From Mesorhizobium sp. J8 (lineage in GTDB: Bacteria; Pseudomonadota; Alphaproteobacteria; Rhizobiales; Rhizobiaceae), in NCBI RefSeq assembly GCF_016591715.1, contig NZ_AP024109.1, positions 1,550,001 to 1,614,000 of the forward strand: 64,000 bases of DNA, read 5' to 3'. Each line of letters opens with the position of its first letter. Within the stretch, counting starts at the first letter, position 1. Made by a program: the position numbers and the translations under genes. The notes beneath the pieces are model-generated. The model did not search any database and was not told where the DNA came from. It worked only from the letters and a program-made list of their open reading frames with translations. Shown in pieces: positions 56,524 to 64,000 of this stretch.

Positions 56524-57957
56524 ATGTCCAACGCCAATAGCTATCAGCTTTTCATCAATGGCAGATGGCGAGCCGGTGGCAGCGGAGCCACTCTGCCGGT
56601 CATCAATCCGGCGACGGAGATGGTATTTGCCTCGGTCGCTTCGGCGACGATACCGGATCTGGATGAGGCCCTCGCTTCGGCAGAGCGCGGCCGCAAGGCC
56701 TGGTCCTCACGGCCTGCAAAAAATCGTGGCGAGATTCTCGTAACAGCCGCCAAAATTCTGGCAGCGAAGGTTGAAGCGGCGGCTAGGGACCTGTCAGCAG
56801 AACAGGGAAAGACGATTGCCGAAGCGACAGGTGAGTACGCGCGCGCTGTCGAAACGCTGGAGTGGAACGGAACGCACACCGAAGAGCTGTCGGCCCCGAT
56901 TGCGATGGGCCCGAACCGGATGATCGTCCCCGAGGCCCTTGGCGTCGTTGCTGCCTTTACGCCTTGGAACTATCCCGCCGTTCTCATCGCCCGCAAGCTC
57001 GCCCCTGCTTTGGCAGCAGGCTGCCCGGTGATCCTCAAAGGGGCTGAAGAGACACCTAGCGCCGCAGTTCACATCGTCGAAGCCTTGCAACAAGCGGGTA
57101 TTCCGGACGGCGTGGTCAATCTCGTCTTTGGCGTGCCGGTGCAAATATCCCGCCATCTCCTCAGCTCGCCGATCGTGAAGGTCCTAACGTTCACGGGCTC
57201 CACCGAGGTTGGAAAACAGCTTGCCAAGCTCGCCGCCAATAACTTGCAGCGATGCATCCTCGAGCTCGGCGGGCACTCCCCGGTCGTCGTCTGCGAGGAT
57301 GCCGACCTGGCCACGGCCATACCGGCAATTTCGGATTATAAGTTCGAGTGCGCTGGCCAGAGTTGCAATGCGCCCAGCAGGATTCTCGTCGCGCGGCCTC
57401 TTTATGGGCAATTCCTGTCCCGGATGACCGAAGTCGCTCGCAAGGTCAAGATCGGCCCACCGGACGATCCGGCGACGGAGATGGGTCCAATGGCAAACGG
57501 ACGGCGAATCGAGGCTATGGAGCGCCTGGTCCAGGATGCGGTCGAGCGCGGCGCCACCGTCGAAACCGGTGGCACCCGCCTGGGCCAACCGGGTTTTTAC
57601 TGGCCTCCAACCATCCTGACCGGCGTGCCAAAGGATGCCAGAGTGCTTCATGATGAGCCGTTCGGACCGATCCTCACCGTGGCGCCGTTCGACACGATCG
57701 AGGAAGCAATCGAAGAAGCCAACGCCACGGACTATGGCTTGGCCGCCTACTTCTTCACCGGCGCTGACGATATCAAACGGGCGCTGATCGGCGGTCTTTC
57801 GGCCGGCGCTCTTAGCGTAAATTATCTCAAAGGCGTGTCTGCGGATGCGCCGTATGGAGGCGTTAAGCAGAGCGGGTATGGATACGAGGGAGGCGAGCAG
57901 GGGGTGCGGAGCTTCCAAAGCCTGAAGCTGGTCAACGGGTTCGGTTCATTCGGATGA
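56524..57957 (+). CDS. Aldehyde dehydrogenase (succinate-semialdehyde dehydrogenase-like)
   Basis: Predicted NAD(P)-dependent aldehyde dehydrogenase. The frame is open from 56434, but the ATG at 56524 has GGAG eight bases upstream and begins MSNANSYQLFINGRWRAGGS, giving 477 residues, typical for the family. Motifs are AFTPWNYPAVLIARKLAPAL, LTFTGSTEVGKQLAK, the catalytic glutamate in CILELGGHSPVVVCEDADL, the nucleophilic cysteine in KFECAGQSCNAPSRI, and HDEPFGPILTVAPFD. The overall look is of the class oxidising succinate semialdehyde and related aldehydes. It ends six bases before the fumarase-like gene and is clearly in an operon with it. Its role in a mesaconate pathway is not obvious. Confidence 0.87.
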   Translation: MSNANSYQLFINGRWRAGGSGATLPVINPATEMVFASVASATIPDLDEALASAERGRKAWSSRPAKNRGEILVTAAKILAAKVEAAARDLSAEQGKTIAEATGEYARAVETLEWNGTHTEELSAPIAMGPNRMIVPEALGVVAAFTPWNYPAVLIARKLAPALAAGCPVILKGAEETPSAAVHIVEALQQAGIPDGVVNLVFGVPVQISRHLLSSPIVKVLTFTGSTEVGKQLAKLAANNLQRCILELGGHSPVVVCEDADLATAIPAISDYKFECAGQSCNAPSRILVARPLYGQFLSRMTEVARKVKIGPPDDPATEMGPMANGRRIEAMERLVQDAVERGATVETGGTRLGQPGFYWPPTILTGVPKDARVLHDEPFGPILTVAPFDTIEEAIEEANATDYGLAAYFFTGADDIKRALIGGLSAGALSVNYLKGVSADAPYGGVKQSGYGYEGGEQGVRSFQSLKLVNGFGSFG

Positions 57958-57963
57958 GATTTC

Positions 57964-59508
57964 GTGAATAGGACAAGATCGACCATTGCCGGGGAGGATA
58001 TCGCAAAGAGCGTCGCAGACGCCCTTCAGTACATTTCGTATTACCATCCCACGGACTACATCCGGCACCTTTTGCAGGCGTATGCGCGCGAGCAAAGCCT
58101 GGCGGCAAAGAACGCCATCGGACAGATCTTGCTCAACTCTCGCATGGCGGCCTTCGGGCGGCGCCCGATCTGCCAGGACACTGGCCTCGTAGTTGTCTTT
58201 GCCAAGGTGGGCATGGACGCCTGCATCAAATCAGCGGCCAGTTTCGCTGACATCGTGAATGAAGGCGTCCGCCGGGCATATCTTGACCCGGACAACCCGC
58301 TTAGGCCGTCGATCGTCTCGGATCCGCTTGGCGGGCGGGTGAACACGCAAGACAACACGCCGGCAGTCGTCCACGTCGACCTCGTGCCTGGCAACCGCAT
58401 TGAGATCACCATCGCGGCAAAAGGCGGCGGATCCGAAAACAAGGCGCGCTTCGCCACCCTGAATCCCGGTGCGTCCGTTGCCGACTGGGTGGTCGACACC
58501 GTTTCGACGCTGGGCAGCGGATGGTGCCCACCTGGCCTGATCTCCATCGGAATCGGTGGCAGCGCTGAAAAGGCGATGCTGCTTGCCAAGGAGGTCATGA
58601 ACGAGCCGATCGACATGTCGGAATTGATATCGAGGGGGCCATCATGTGCGGAGGAGGCACTGCGGATCGAGCTTTATGAAAGAATTAACGCGCTGGGCAT
58701 TGGGGCTCAGGGCCTAGGCGGCCTGACCACGGTCGTTGACGTTAAGGTTGCGACCTATCCCACTCACGCCGCCTCCAAGCCCGTCGCGCTCATTCCGCAA
58801 TGCGCGGCCAACCGGCACCTGAAGTTTATCTTGGACGGCACTGGACCCGTAAGTTTTGAGCCGCCTGACCTTTCCGATTGGCCCCAGATCGGTCATGAGG
58901 ACTTGCACACAACCGGCGTCCGCCGGGTCAATCTCGATGCGCTCACGAAGGAAGAGACGGCATCGTGGCGCTGCGGGGAAACCCTTCTTTTTTCCGGGAA
59001 GATGCTGACGGGCCGTGACGCCGCCCACAAGCGAATGGTCGAGCTGATCGATGCCGGCAAGCCGATCCCGGTCGATCTGCAGGGACGCGTGATCTACTAC
59101 GTCGGACCTGTCCGCGCGGCGAGGGGTGAGGTCGTCGGGCCGGCCGGCCCAACAACCTCCAGCCGTATGGACGGTTTTACTGAAAAGATACTCGCCCAGA
59201 CTGGGCTATATGCGATGGTCGGCAAAGCCGAAAGGGGACCGGCCGCTATCGAGTCGATCGTCAAACACAGGACGCCCTATCTCATCGCAGTGGGTGGTGC
59301 AGCCTATCTGATTTCAAAATCGATCAAGGCGGCGCGGATCGTAGCCTTTGAAGACCTGGGCATGGAAGCCATCCATGAATTCGAGGTCCAAGACATGCCG
59401 GTCATCATGGCTGTCGATGTCGAGGGAAACTCCATTCACGAGTCTGGGCCGCTTGAGTGGCGTAAGCGCATGGCGGCCGACAGCATCGCCCGCAGCATCG
59501 GCGTTTGA
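57964..59508 (+). CDS. Class I fumarase family hydratase, mesaconase candidate
   Basis: Predicted oxygen-sensitive [4Fe-4S] hydratase, 514 residues, with alpha and beta domains fused as in bacterial class I fumarases; GTG start. The alpha part contains RRPICQDTGLVVVFAKVG and ARFATLNPGASVADWVVDTV, then GWCPPGLISIGIGGSAEKAM; candidate cluster cysteines are in PICQDTG, RGPSCAEEA and ALIPQCAANRH. The beta part has KMLTGRDAAHKRMVELIDAG, GPAGPTTSSRMDGF and KHRTPYLIAVGGAAYLISKS. In Burkholderia a class I fumarase acts as mesaconase, interconverting mesaconate and citramalate. With methylaspartate ammonia-lyase, CoA-transferase and a CitE-like lyase nearby, that is the likely role here. Confidence 0.87.
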   Translation: MNRTRSTIAGEDIAKSVADALQYISYYHPTDYIRHLLQAYAREQSLAAKNAIGQILLNSRMAAFGRRPICQDTGLVVVFAKVGMDACIKSAASFADIVNEGVRRAYLDPDNPLRPSIVSDPLGGRVNTQDNTPAVVHVDLVPGNRIEITIAAKGGGSENKARFATLNPGASVADWVVDTVSTLGSGWCPPGLISIGIGGSAEKAMLLAKEVMNEPIDMSELISRGPSCAEEALRIELYERINALGIGAQGLGGLTTVVDVKVATYPTHAASKPVALIPQCAANRHLKFILDGTGPVSFEPPDLSDWPQIGHEDLHTTGVRRVNLDALTKEETASWRCGETLLFSGKMLTGRDAAHKRMVELIDAGKPIPVDLQGRVIYYVGPVRAARGEVVGPAGPTTSSRMDGFTEKILAQTGLYAMVGKAERGPAAIESIVKHRTPYLIAVGGAAYLISKSIKAARIVAFEDLGMEAIHEFEVQDMPVIMAVDVEGNSIHESGPLEWRKRMAADSIARSIGV

Positions 59509-59979
59509 GTTCTTCCGGGGCTGCGCGTTCGCCGAGACTCTCGCGCCGAATTGGCCGCGATGGTGATGCAAACTGCATTCTGGAGTTCAGCTCCTCGGCA
59601 AGAGCGGCCTTCAAGTCGCCGCTCGTCGCGAAAATGCCCGGATGTTAAGAGTGGTTCGACAGATGGTCATGCGAATTGATGCCTGGTGCTGTCAGGAGCC
59701 AATCAGCCAAGCACCGCCAGTGCCGACAAAAGCCCCATCCATTTACGCCCAGATCGGTGCCGACAGCCGATCCTCGCACTGTGCCTTGTCGCCCGCGCAA
59801 GCGAGGGCAATGCCCAACCGTTCTGCACCCCTTCTGATTGGATCCGCGATCAGTCAGATGACGTACATCAACTTCACACTGACGTTGTCGGCCCGGAGAC
59901 AGAATTCCCGCCAAATTCGCTTGCTTCGATTGATATAAAGTTTCGGCGACCAATCGACAACACTTGAGAGCAACAGATC
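59509..59979. other. Intergenic, no supported gene
   Basis: Short overlapping frames only. A lone TGT-N10-ACA match at 59886-59901 has no sigma54 promoter at a suitable distance on either side, and I treat it as chance. Confidence 0.4.
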
Positions 59980-60480
59980 ATGAAGTCGAAGCCTGATCCC
60001 TCGCAGCTGTTAGATGCGTGGGATATCCGGATTCTTTCAGAAATCCAGTTGGATGGTCGAATTTCAAAAAGCGAGTTGGCAAAGCGTGTTCACCTTTCGG
60101 CGTCGGCCTGTTCGGAGCGCCTCCGCCTACTCCAAGCCGCGGGCATCATTGAGGGATTCTATGCGCGACTGAGTCCAGCCCTCATGGGGGGCACTATCTC
60201 TATAATGGTTGAGGTGGTTTTGGACCGCCACCGTCTCGAGGACCAGTGGCACTTCGAGGCTGCGATCCAACAAGTTCCGGAAATCCTGGACTGCTGGGCT
60301 ATCGGGGGGCGGATCGACTATCTGATGCGCGTTTCATCTCCTTCCATGGCTGCGTATCAGGATTTCATGGAGGGATTGCTGCAGGCAGGCTTGGGTATCA
60401 ACCAATACTACAGCCTTGTCGTGACGAAGCCAGTGAAGGCCAATTCACCAATTCCGTTGTCCTCCTTCAAGCGGAGATGA
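59980..60480 (+). CDS. Lrp/AsnC-family transcriptional regulator
   Basis: Predicted feast/famine regulator, 166 residues. The N-terminal helix-turn-helix is LLDAWDIRILSEIQLDGRIS, then KSELAKRVHLSASACSERLR. The C-terminal RAM ligand-binding/oligomerisation domain follows (GTISIMVEVVLDRHRLEDQW, then VPEILDCWAIGGRIDYLMRV). GAGAGCAACAG precedes the ATG. It lies 470 bp after the fumarase-like gene and 280 bp before the ubiquitin-like cassette, transcribed in the same direction as both. Its target is not evident; it could respond to an amino acid handled by the upstream block. Confidence 0.88.
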   Translation: MKSKPDPSQLLDAWDIRILSEIQLDGRISKSELAKRVHLSASACSERLRLLQAAGIIEGFYARLSPALMGGTISIMVEVVLDRHRLEDQWHFEAAIQQVPEILDCWAIGGRIDYLMRVSSPSMAAYQDFMEGLLQAGLGINQYYSLVVTKPVKANSPIPLSSFKRR

Positions 60481-60509
60481 GCCTCTGGTTGAATTCGTCG
60501 GTAATTAGT

Positions 60510-60565
60510 CTCGATTCCGCGAATTCATCGGTCAAATACGCACATTTCCGCGAAATTCGATTGGC
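60510..60565 (+). repeat. Short direct repeats upstream of the ubiquitin-like cassette
   Basis: TTCCGCGAATTC (about 60515) and TTCCGCGAAATTC (about 60547) recur 32 bp apart, and GAATTCGTCGGT and GAATTCATCGGT recur 31 bp apart (about 60491 and 60522). The spacing is about three helical turns. They may be operator half-sites, possibly for the adjacent Lrp protein. The evidence is positional only. Confidence 0.35.
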
Positions 60566-60761
60566 CGGTGCGCATATAAGGAGCCAGTCGACCGAGTGTT
60601 CCGCCACAGTTTTTCGGGCGGAAAGCAACGAAGCGTCTGAGCAGTCTAGTCGGAGAAAAAGTTCTCGCCCAGGATTTAAATCTCAGAAGCACATCATTGC
60701 CACGAACCGTTGACCGGCAACCCTGCGACAAGCTCACACAGCGAGAATATGGAGACCGACT

Positions 60762-60908
60762 ATGGCTGGAAGACCCGACGACCCCGGAAAACGACCGCCA
60801 GATAATCCCGGAAAAGGACCGCCTCACGAAGTGCCTCCTGGGCCGCCTCACGGTGTTCCGCCGGGTCCGCCTGATCCGCCTGCACCCCCGCCGCGCAAGG
60901 TGGGATGA
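60762..60908 (+). CDS. 48-residue proline-rich protein heading the E2-E1-JAB operon
   Basis: A short frame with GGAG seven bases before its ATG. The peptide is MAGRPDDPGKRPPDNPGKGP, continues with PHEVPPGPPHGVPPGPPDPP, and ends APPPRKVG before the stop. It is almost all P, G, D and charged residues, with PDDPGK/PDNPGK and VPPGPP repeats, so it would be disordered. It ends four bases before the ATG of the E2-E1 fusion. Proteins in this position in related cassettes often carry a ubiquitin-like domain behind a disordered lead. Here no such domain follows, and the final RKVG could be the stump where one was lost. Alternatively the peptide is a partner or substrate in its own right. Too short for routine gene calling. 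Confidence 0.6.
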   Translation: MAGRPDDPGKRPPDNPGKGPPHEVPPGPPHGVPPGPPDPPAPPPRKVG

Positions 60909-60912
60909 GAGG

Positions 60913-62715
60913 ATGGTTGATCCCGATCCTTCCATGACGACTCCGGCGGGGCCAGTTCCCCGCTGGGAGAAGCGTTATCCGGGGCGGCTCAAATACGAAC
61001 TCGACGCGCTGCGCGCTGCCGGGATAACGCCTGAGATTGACAAGCCGGCCCTCGCTGCCGGGCGATTGTCTCTCACAGTCGACTGGCCGCTCGATACGGC
61101 GACCACCCTTCGGCTGCAGGCTGTCTTTCCCGACGCCTACCCGCACTTTCGCCCCCAGGTTTTTCTGCTCGCCGGCCTTGATCCCCCGCCTGCGCGCCAC
61201 CGCAGTCCTCGCGAGGGCAATCTCTGCCTGCTCGGCCGCGACACGCGGCAGTGGACACCGGGCTGGTCGCTTTGCACGTTGCTGCAAAAACAGCTCGTCG
61301 ATGCCGTGCGTGACACCGGTGAGGAAGACCCGCAGGGCGAGCCTGCCGAATACTGGTGGAATAACCTTGGCAGCGATTCCGGATCTTATTGTCTGATCGA
61401 CAGTGACTGGAATCTCGCCAATGCGTCGCATGGCACCCTGCATCTGCGTTACATCCATGATCAGACGCTCAAAGTGCAGGCCGAAAACGGTACAAGCCGC
61501 AGTCCGGCGGTCAGGGCCTATGTCGAAGAGGTTCGCGATGAGGATGGCCAAGTCCTTCACCAATGGGCGGGTCCGCTCCCCGCCGATCTGGCCGACGCAA
61601 AGTACCAACTCGAAGTCCCGTGGGTAAGATCAAAAGACACGATCCTGCCCGAACCTCAGCTCGGCGCACAGCTGAAAAAGCTCCGGCAAGAATACTCATG
61701 GCTCGAACGTGCCCGGCCGCGAAATTACGGTCCGGGTCTTAAGTTCGATCTCCGCGCGCTTGTCTATCCGAGCGAGCTTGCCTTTAACGAAACGGGCCTC
61801 GGCTGGTGCTTCATCATGCTCTTCGGTCATGTCCAAGGCTTTGAGCCGAAGAGGAAAAAAGCCCCCAAACCGCTGCACATCACCGCGTTGCCCGTTTTTC
61901 GCGCCGGACCAGGCGACATTGGCTGGCGTGTTCCGGCCGTTGCCTCCCTCAGAGACAAGCGGATCCTTGTCGTCGGCGTTGGCGCCGTCGGCGCACCGGT
62001 GGCGATCGAACTGGCCCGCAACGGATGCCGCACGCTTGATCTCGTCGATCATGACGTTATCGAGCCGGGAAACACGATCCGTTGGCCGCTGGGTGCAGCC
62101 GTCTGGGGACAGGGCAAGGCATACGCGTTGCAGGCCTTTCTTGGCCGCCAGTATCCGGCAACTGAAGTCCATAGCCATCCGCATTTCATAGGTATTGCGG
62201 CGCAGGCTATGAGCGATCCGGGTGACGACGATATCCTCGACACGCTCATCAAGGACGCCGATCTCGTTATCGATGGCAGCGCTTCGCATGGCGTTACAAC
62301 GCTGCTCGATGAGCGCTGCCGAGGCGTAGGCGTTCCCCTCATAAGCTTGTCCGCTACGCCGACGCTGGACGGCGGCACCGTGGTCCGGCACGTCCGCAAA
62401 AGCGGCTGCCCGAACTGCCTTTTGCACGCATGGCACAAGCACGAGATCGAACCTCCGCTAGGACAGGATGCCGGTGATGAGGCCCTGATCCAGCCGGCAG
62501 GGTGCGGAGAGCGCACATTCACCGGCGCTGACTATGATCTGCAGGAACTTTCGTTGCAGGCGGTGAGGCTGGCCATCGATACCCTCTCGGTTAAGGCGGC
62601 CGAGGGTTCGGTCGTGCAGACACTCAGCTTTGTTGACGACGGACAGGCGCGCTGTCCGCCGCGCTGGCGTGTCGAACCGCTGCCAAAACATCCGGACTGC
62701 CGGGGCGGGCATTGA
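60913..62715 (+). CDS. E2-E1 fusion: ubiquitin-conjugating-like plus ThiF/E1-like activating protein
   Basis: Predicted 600-residue enzyme that would activate and transfer a ubiquitin-like C-terminus. Residues about 10-160 form an E2/UBC-like domain: RLKYELDALRAAGITPEIDK, AVFPDAYPHFRPQVFLLAG, and the active-site cysteine C105 in PREGNLCLLGRDTRQWTPGW. Residues about 345-570 form a ThiF/E1 adenylation domain: GVGAVG at 355-360, LVDHDVIEPGNTIRWPLGAA (ATP aspartate and arginine), WGQGKAYAL (lysine) and LVIDGSASHG. Cysteines C499 and C502 (KSGCPNCLL) and C531 (PAGCGERTF) may be the metal pair and the E1 nucleophile. This is the architecture of CBASS Cap2, but no cyclase or effector is present. The open frame extends back to 60697, yet overlaps the proline-rich ORF; AAGGTGG supports the start at 60913. 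Confidence 0.87.
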   Translation: MVDPDPSMTTPAGPVPRWEKRYPGRLKYELDALRAAGITPEIDKPALAAGRLSLTVDWPLDTATTLRLQAVFPDAYPHFRPQVFLLAGLDPPPARHRSPREGNLCLLGRDTRQWTPGWSLCTLLQKQLVDAVRDTGEEDPQGEPAEYWWNNLGSDSGSYCLIDSDWNLANASHGTLHLRYIHDQTLKVQAENGTSRSPAVRAYVEEVRDEDGQVLHQWAGPLPADLADAKYQLEVPWVRSKDTILPEPQLGAQLKKLRQEYSWLERARPRNYGPGLKFDLRALVYPSELAFNETGLGWCFIMLFGHVQGFEPKRKKAPKPLHITALPVFRAGPGDIGWRVPAVASLRDKRILVVGVGAVGAPVAIELARNGCRTLDLVDHDVIEPGNTIRWPLGAAVWGQGKAYALQAFLGRQYPATEVHSHPHFIGIAAQAMSDPGDDDILDTLIKDADLVIDGSASHGVTTLLDERCRGVGVPLISLSATPTLDGGTVVRHVRKSGCPNCLLHAWHKHEIEPPLGQDAGDEALIQPAGCGERTFTGADYDLQELSLQAVRLAIDTLSVKAAEGSVVQTLSFVDDGQARCPPRWRVEPLPKHPDCRGGH

Positions 62716-63209
62716 TGTTTCCGGATGTCGACGTCTGGCTGCCTGACATCGTGGCTCAGGAATGTGCGATTGAAGCCGACAACAAGTTCCCGTTAGAGAC
62801 GGGCGGCACTTTCATGGGCTGGTGGTCGAGTCTTGATACGGCCATGATCACCGCCATGATTGGTCCGGGACCTGGCGCGCTTCACGAGCGCTTGCGCTTC
62901 CAGCCGGATCAGCAATGGCAACTCGAGCAGATTGCTGCCCACTATGAGTGCTCTGGCCGCCGCGAGACTTACCTCGGCGACTGGCATAGCCACCCCGGCG
63001 CTTCGAGCGGCGCCCTTAGTTGGACCGATCGCGGTGTCCTCCGCCGCGTTATCACCACGCCAGAAGCGCGCTGCGCACTGCCACTGATGATGATCCTATG
63101 GGGTTCTTCCGGGACATGGCAACTGACAGCGTGGCGAGCGCAAACGGTGCCGCGTGTGATGCTCTGGGACAAGCTGCATCTCGATCCGGTGCAGATAAGG
63201 GCTTTTTAG
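62715..63209 (+). CDS. JAB/JAMM (Mov34/MPN) metalloprotease
   Basis: Predicted zinc isopeptidase of 164 residues, expected to remove or mature a ubiquitin-like modifier. JAMM residues are E28 (PLETGGTFMGW), H91 and H93 (GDWHSHPG), S102 and D105 (ALSWTD). The spacing from the second histidine to the serine is eight residues where the classical motif H-x-H-x7-S-x2-D has seven. The ATG overlaps the stop of the E2-E1 gene (TGATG), so translation is coupled and both products are probably made in fixed proportion. The role parallels Cap3 of CBASS and the JAB proteins of other bacterial ubiquitin-like cassettes. Confidence 0.87.
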   Translation: MFPDVDVWLPDIVAQECAIEADNKFPLETGGTFMGWWSSLDTAMITAMIGPGPGALHERLRFQPDQQWQLEQIAAHYECSGRRETYLGDWHSHPGASSGALSWTDRGVLRRVITTPEARCALPLMMILWGSSGTWQLTAWRAQTVPRVMLWDKLHLDPVQIRAF

Positions 63210-64000
63210 AAGCTACGCATACGCAGGCAGATCTCAGCGGCGGCTTGGCATCCGCTTCGTTCACGCGACGTCTGGCGGGGGACGCGTGGAGCGGTCCGCC
63301 CGATGTCTTGTGCTGAAGCAGGTTGAAGTCGTCGAAACGACCGCGCCCGCCGGCGTGGCGCCGTAGCATTGGCTGCTCCTGACCCCCTATGCGGAACCAG
63401 CTCCGCCCAAGCCTGGCAGATCGTCTCCTGTACTACGAGCGCGGGCTCGAGCCGTTCTCCCGATCGATAAAGATCCAGGGCTTGAAGAGCAAGAAGGGCA
63501 ATCAGGACAGATGGAAGCGTCTCTGCCGTGTGAACACCAGGGTCGTGCCTTGGCAAGCCCACCCAAATCTATACGAAAAATCTAAAGCACGTCCTGAAAT
63601 CGTAAGTCGATCGTGTGTGAAGAGGGGACCTTTGCTGCCCGATGAGGAGACTGCGGGCGGTCTACTTGAGCATGGTTCCCCTGCCGCGCGACTCTGCGAT
63701 CCCAAGCCTCCGTAACCCTGCGAATCTGCTTTAAGAGTAGTGGCAATCCTGAATAGCCCAGGGCGTGCGCCACGAGCGTGCGCGTCACCATGCCGCCGAA
63801 CATGTTCTGGCGAGACGACGAACACATCCGGAAGTTCCGTTTGGCTGCTGGTTGGGGCCTTCGGACAGCGTCTCTCGTAACATAGTGACCCAGGGGAAAG
63901 CCGTACCTTCGCAGCCATCCGCCGAGAACAGACGGCGGCGGCCGCAATGATCCCCTTATCCGCCTCAAAGAGAAGGTAAGCTCCAGAACCTTGGTTTTCA
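63210..64000. other. No supported gene to the end of the window
   Basis: Frames of about 100-138 codons overlap on both strands between 63206 and 63970, but none shows a domain I recognise and no ribosome binding site is convincing. The JAB gene appears to be the last gene of its operon within the window. Confidence 0.4.

Noticed and set aside
59886..59901. Exact TGT-N10-ACA upstream of the lrp-like gene
   Set aside because: No -24/-12 promoter at 80-150 bp on either strand; about 16 such matches are expected by chance in 64 kb.
60697..60912. Upstream extension of the E2-E1 reading frame (72 extra codons)
   Set aside because: It overlaps the proline-rich ORF, has no E2-like content, and a better start with AAGGTGG upstream exists at 60913.
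1..64000. nod boxes, tts boxes, CRISPR arrays, tRNA/rRNA genes, replication origin
   Set aside because: Looked for by eye on both strands; no convincing match to any of them.

Overview
This window looks like an accessory replicon of a nitrogen-fixing rhizobium, either a symbiotic plasmid or a chromosomal symbiosis island of the Sinorhizobium/Mesorhizobium/Bradyrhizobium kind. Three things suggest this. Insertion-sequence debris is very dense (IS256, IS5, IS110/IS1111, IS66, IS3, IS21, IS630, IS1380, ISAs1 and group II intron fragments). The cargo is typical of rhizobial symbiotic replicons: amino-acid, peptide and carboxylate enzymes, S9/M20/M24 peptidases, an unpaired LuxR-type regulator and a polar amino-acid ABC transporter. 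Several cargo genes carry near-consensus sigma54 (-24/-12) promoters with TGT-N10-ACA sites at NifA-like distances. I see no nod, nif or fix structural genes, no tRNA or rRNA, no CRISPR array and no replication origin here.

Layout. 1-5.4 kb: IS630/IS21 relics, a LuxR-family regulator, the C-terminal half of a large serine recombinase, an IS66 relic. 6-7.9 kb: a TauD-like dioxygenase and a truncated M24 peptidase. 7.9-10.6 kb: an IS3-family relic interrupted by IS256 copy 1, then an IS110 relic. 10.7-16.1 kb: a GNAT acetyltransferase, a KamA-family radical-SAM aminomutase and a divergent ATP-grasp ligase, with a shared sigma54/NifA-type control region between the last two. 16.6-19.2 kb: IS5 copy A and relics of an IS256-like element, a tyrosine integrase and a redoxin. 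19.5-26.4 kb: a kinase/class III aminotransferase operon, an RpiR regulator, a BKACE enzyme and a second class III aminotransferase. 26.6-33 kb: intron and IS66 relics, a Ddl-like ATP-grasp gene with its own sigma54/NifA-type promoter, a phosphotriesterase-like hydrolase, a decayed ABC transporter and an ectoine-hydrolase-like M24 enzyme. 33-38 kb: IS graveyard with IS5 copy B and a scrambled luciferase-like monooxygenase. 38-40.2 kb: a sigma54/NifA-type promoter, a PanD-like aspartate decarboxylase and IS256 copy 2. 40.2-43.7 kb: more IS relics and an intact IS110 transposase. 44-50.8 kb: an amino-acid ABC transporter, an M20 dipeptidase and an S9A oligopeptidase. 51.8-59.5 kb: methylaspartate ammonia-lyase, CoA-transferase, CitE-like lyase, LysR, aldehyde dehydrogenase and class I fumarase. 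60-63.2 kb: an Lrp regulator, then a small proline-rich ORF, an E2-E1 fusion and a JAB/JAMM protease.

How the genes may work together. The three sigma54/NifA-type control regions sit in front of four enzymes that fit one theme. KamA (alpha- to beta-amino acid) and PanD (aspartate to beta-alanine) could supply beta-amino acids, and two ATP-grasp enzymes could join amino acids. I infer a micro-oxic, nitrogen-fixation-linked route to a small beta-amino-acid-containing compound; no product can be read from the sequence. The peptidases, transporter, BKACE, aminotransferases and kinase look like uptake and breakdown functions for related compounds. The 51.8-59.5 kb block reads as a 3-methylaspartate/mesaconate to acetyl-CoA plus pyruvate route. 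The final block is a ubiquitin-like conjugation/deconjugation cassette with no recognisable ubiquitin-like protein. The 48-residue proline-rich ORF in front of it is either an unusual partner or the remains of one.

Limits: all family calls come from reading motifs by eye, and relic boundaries are approximate.
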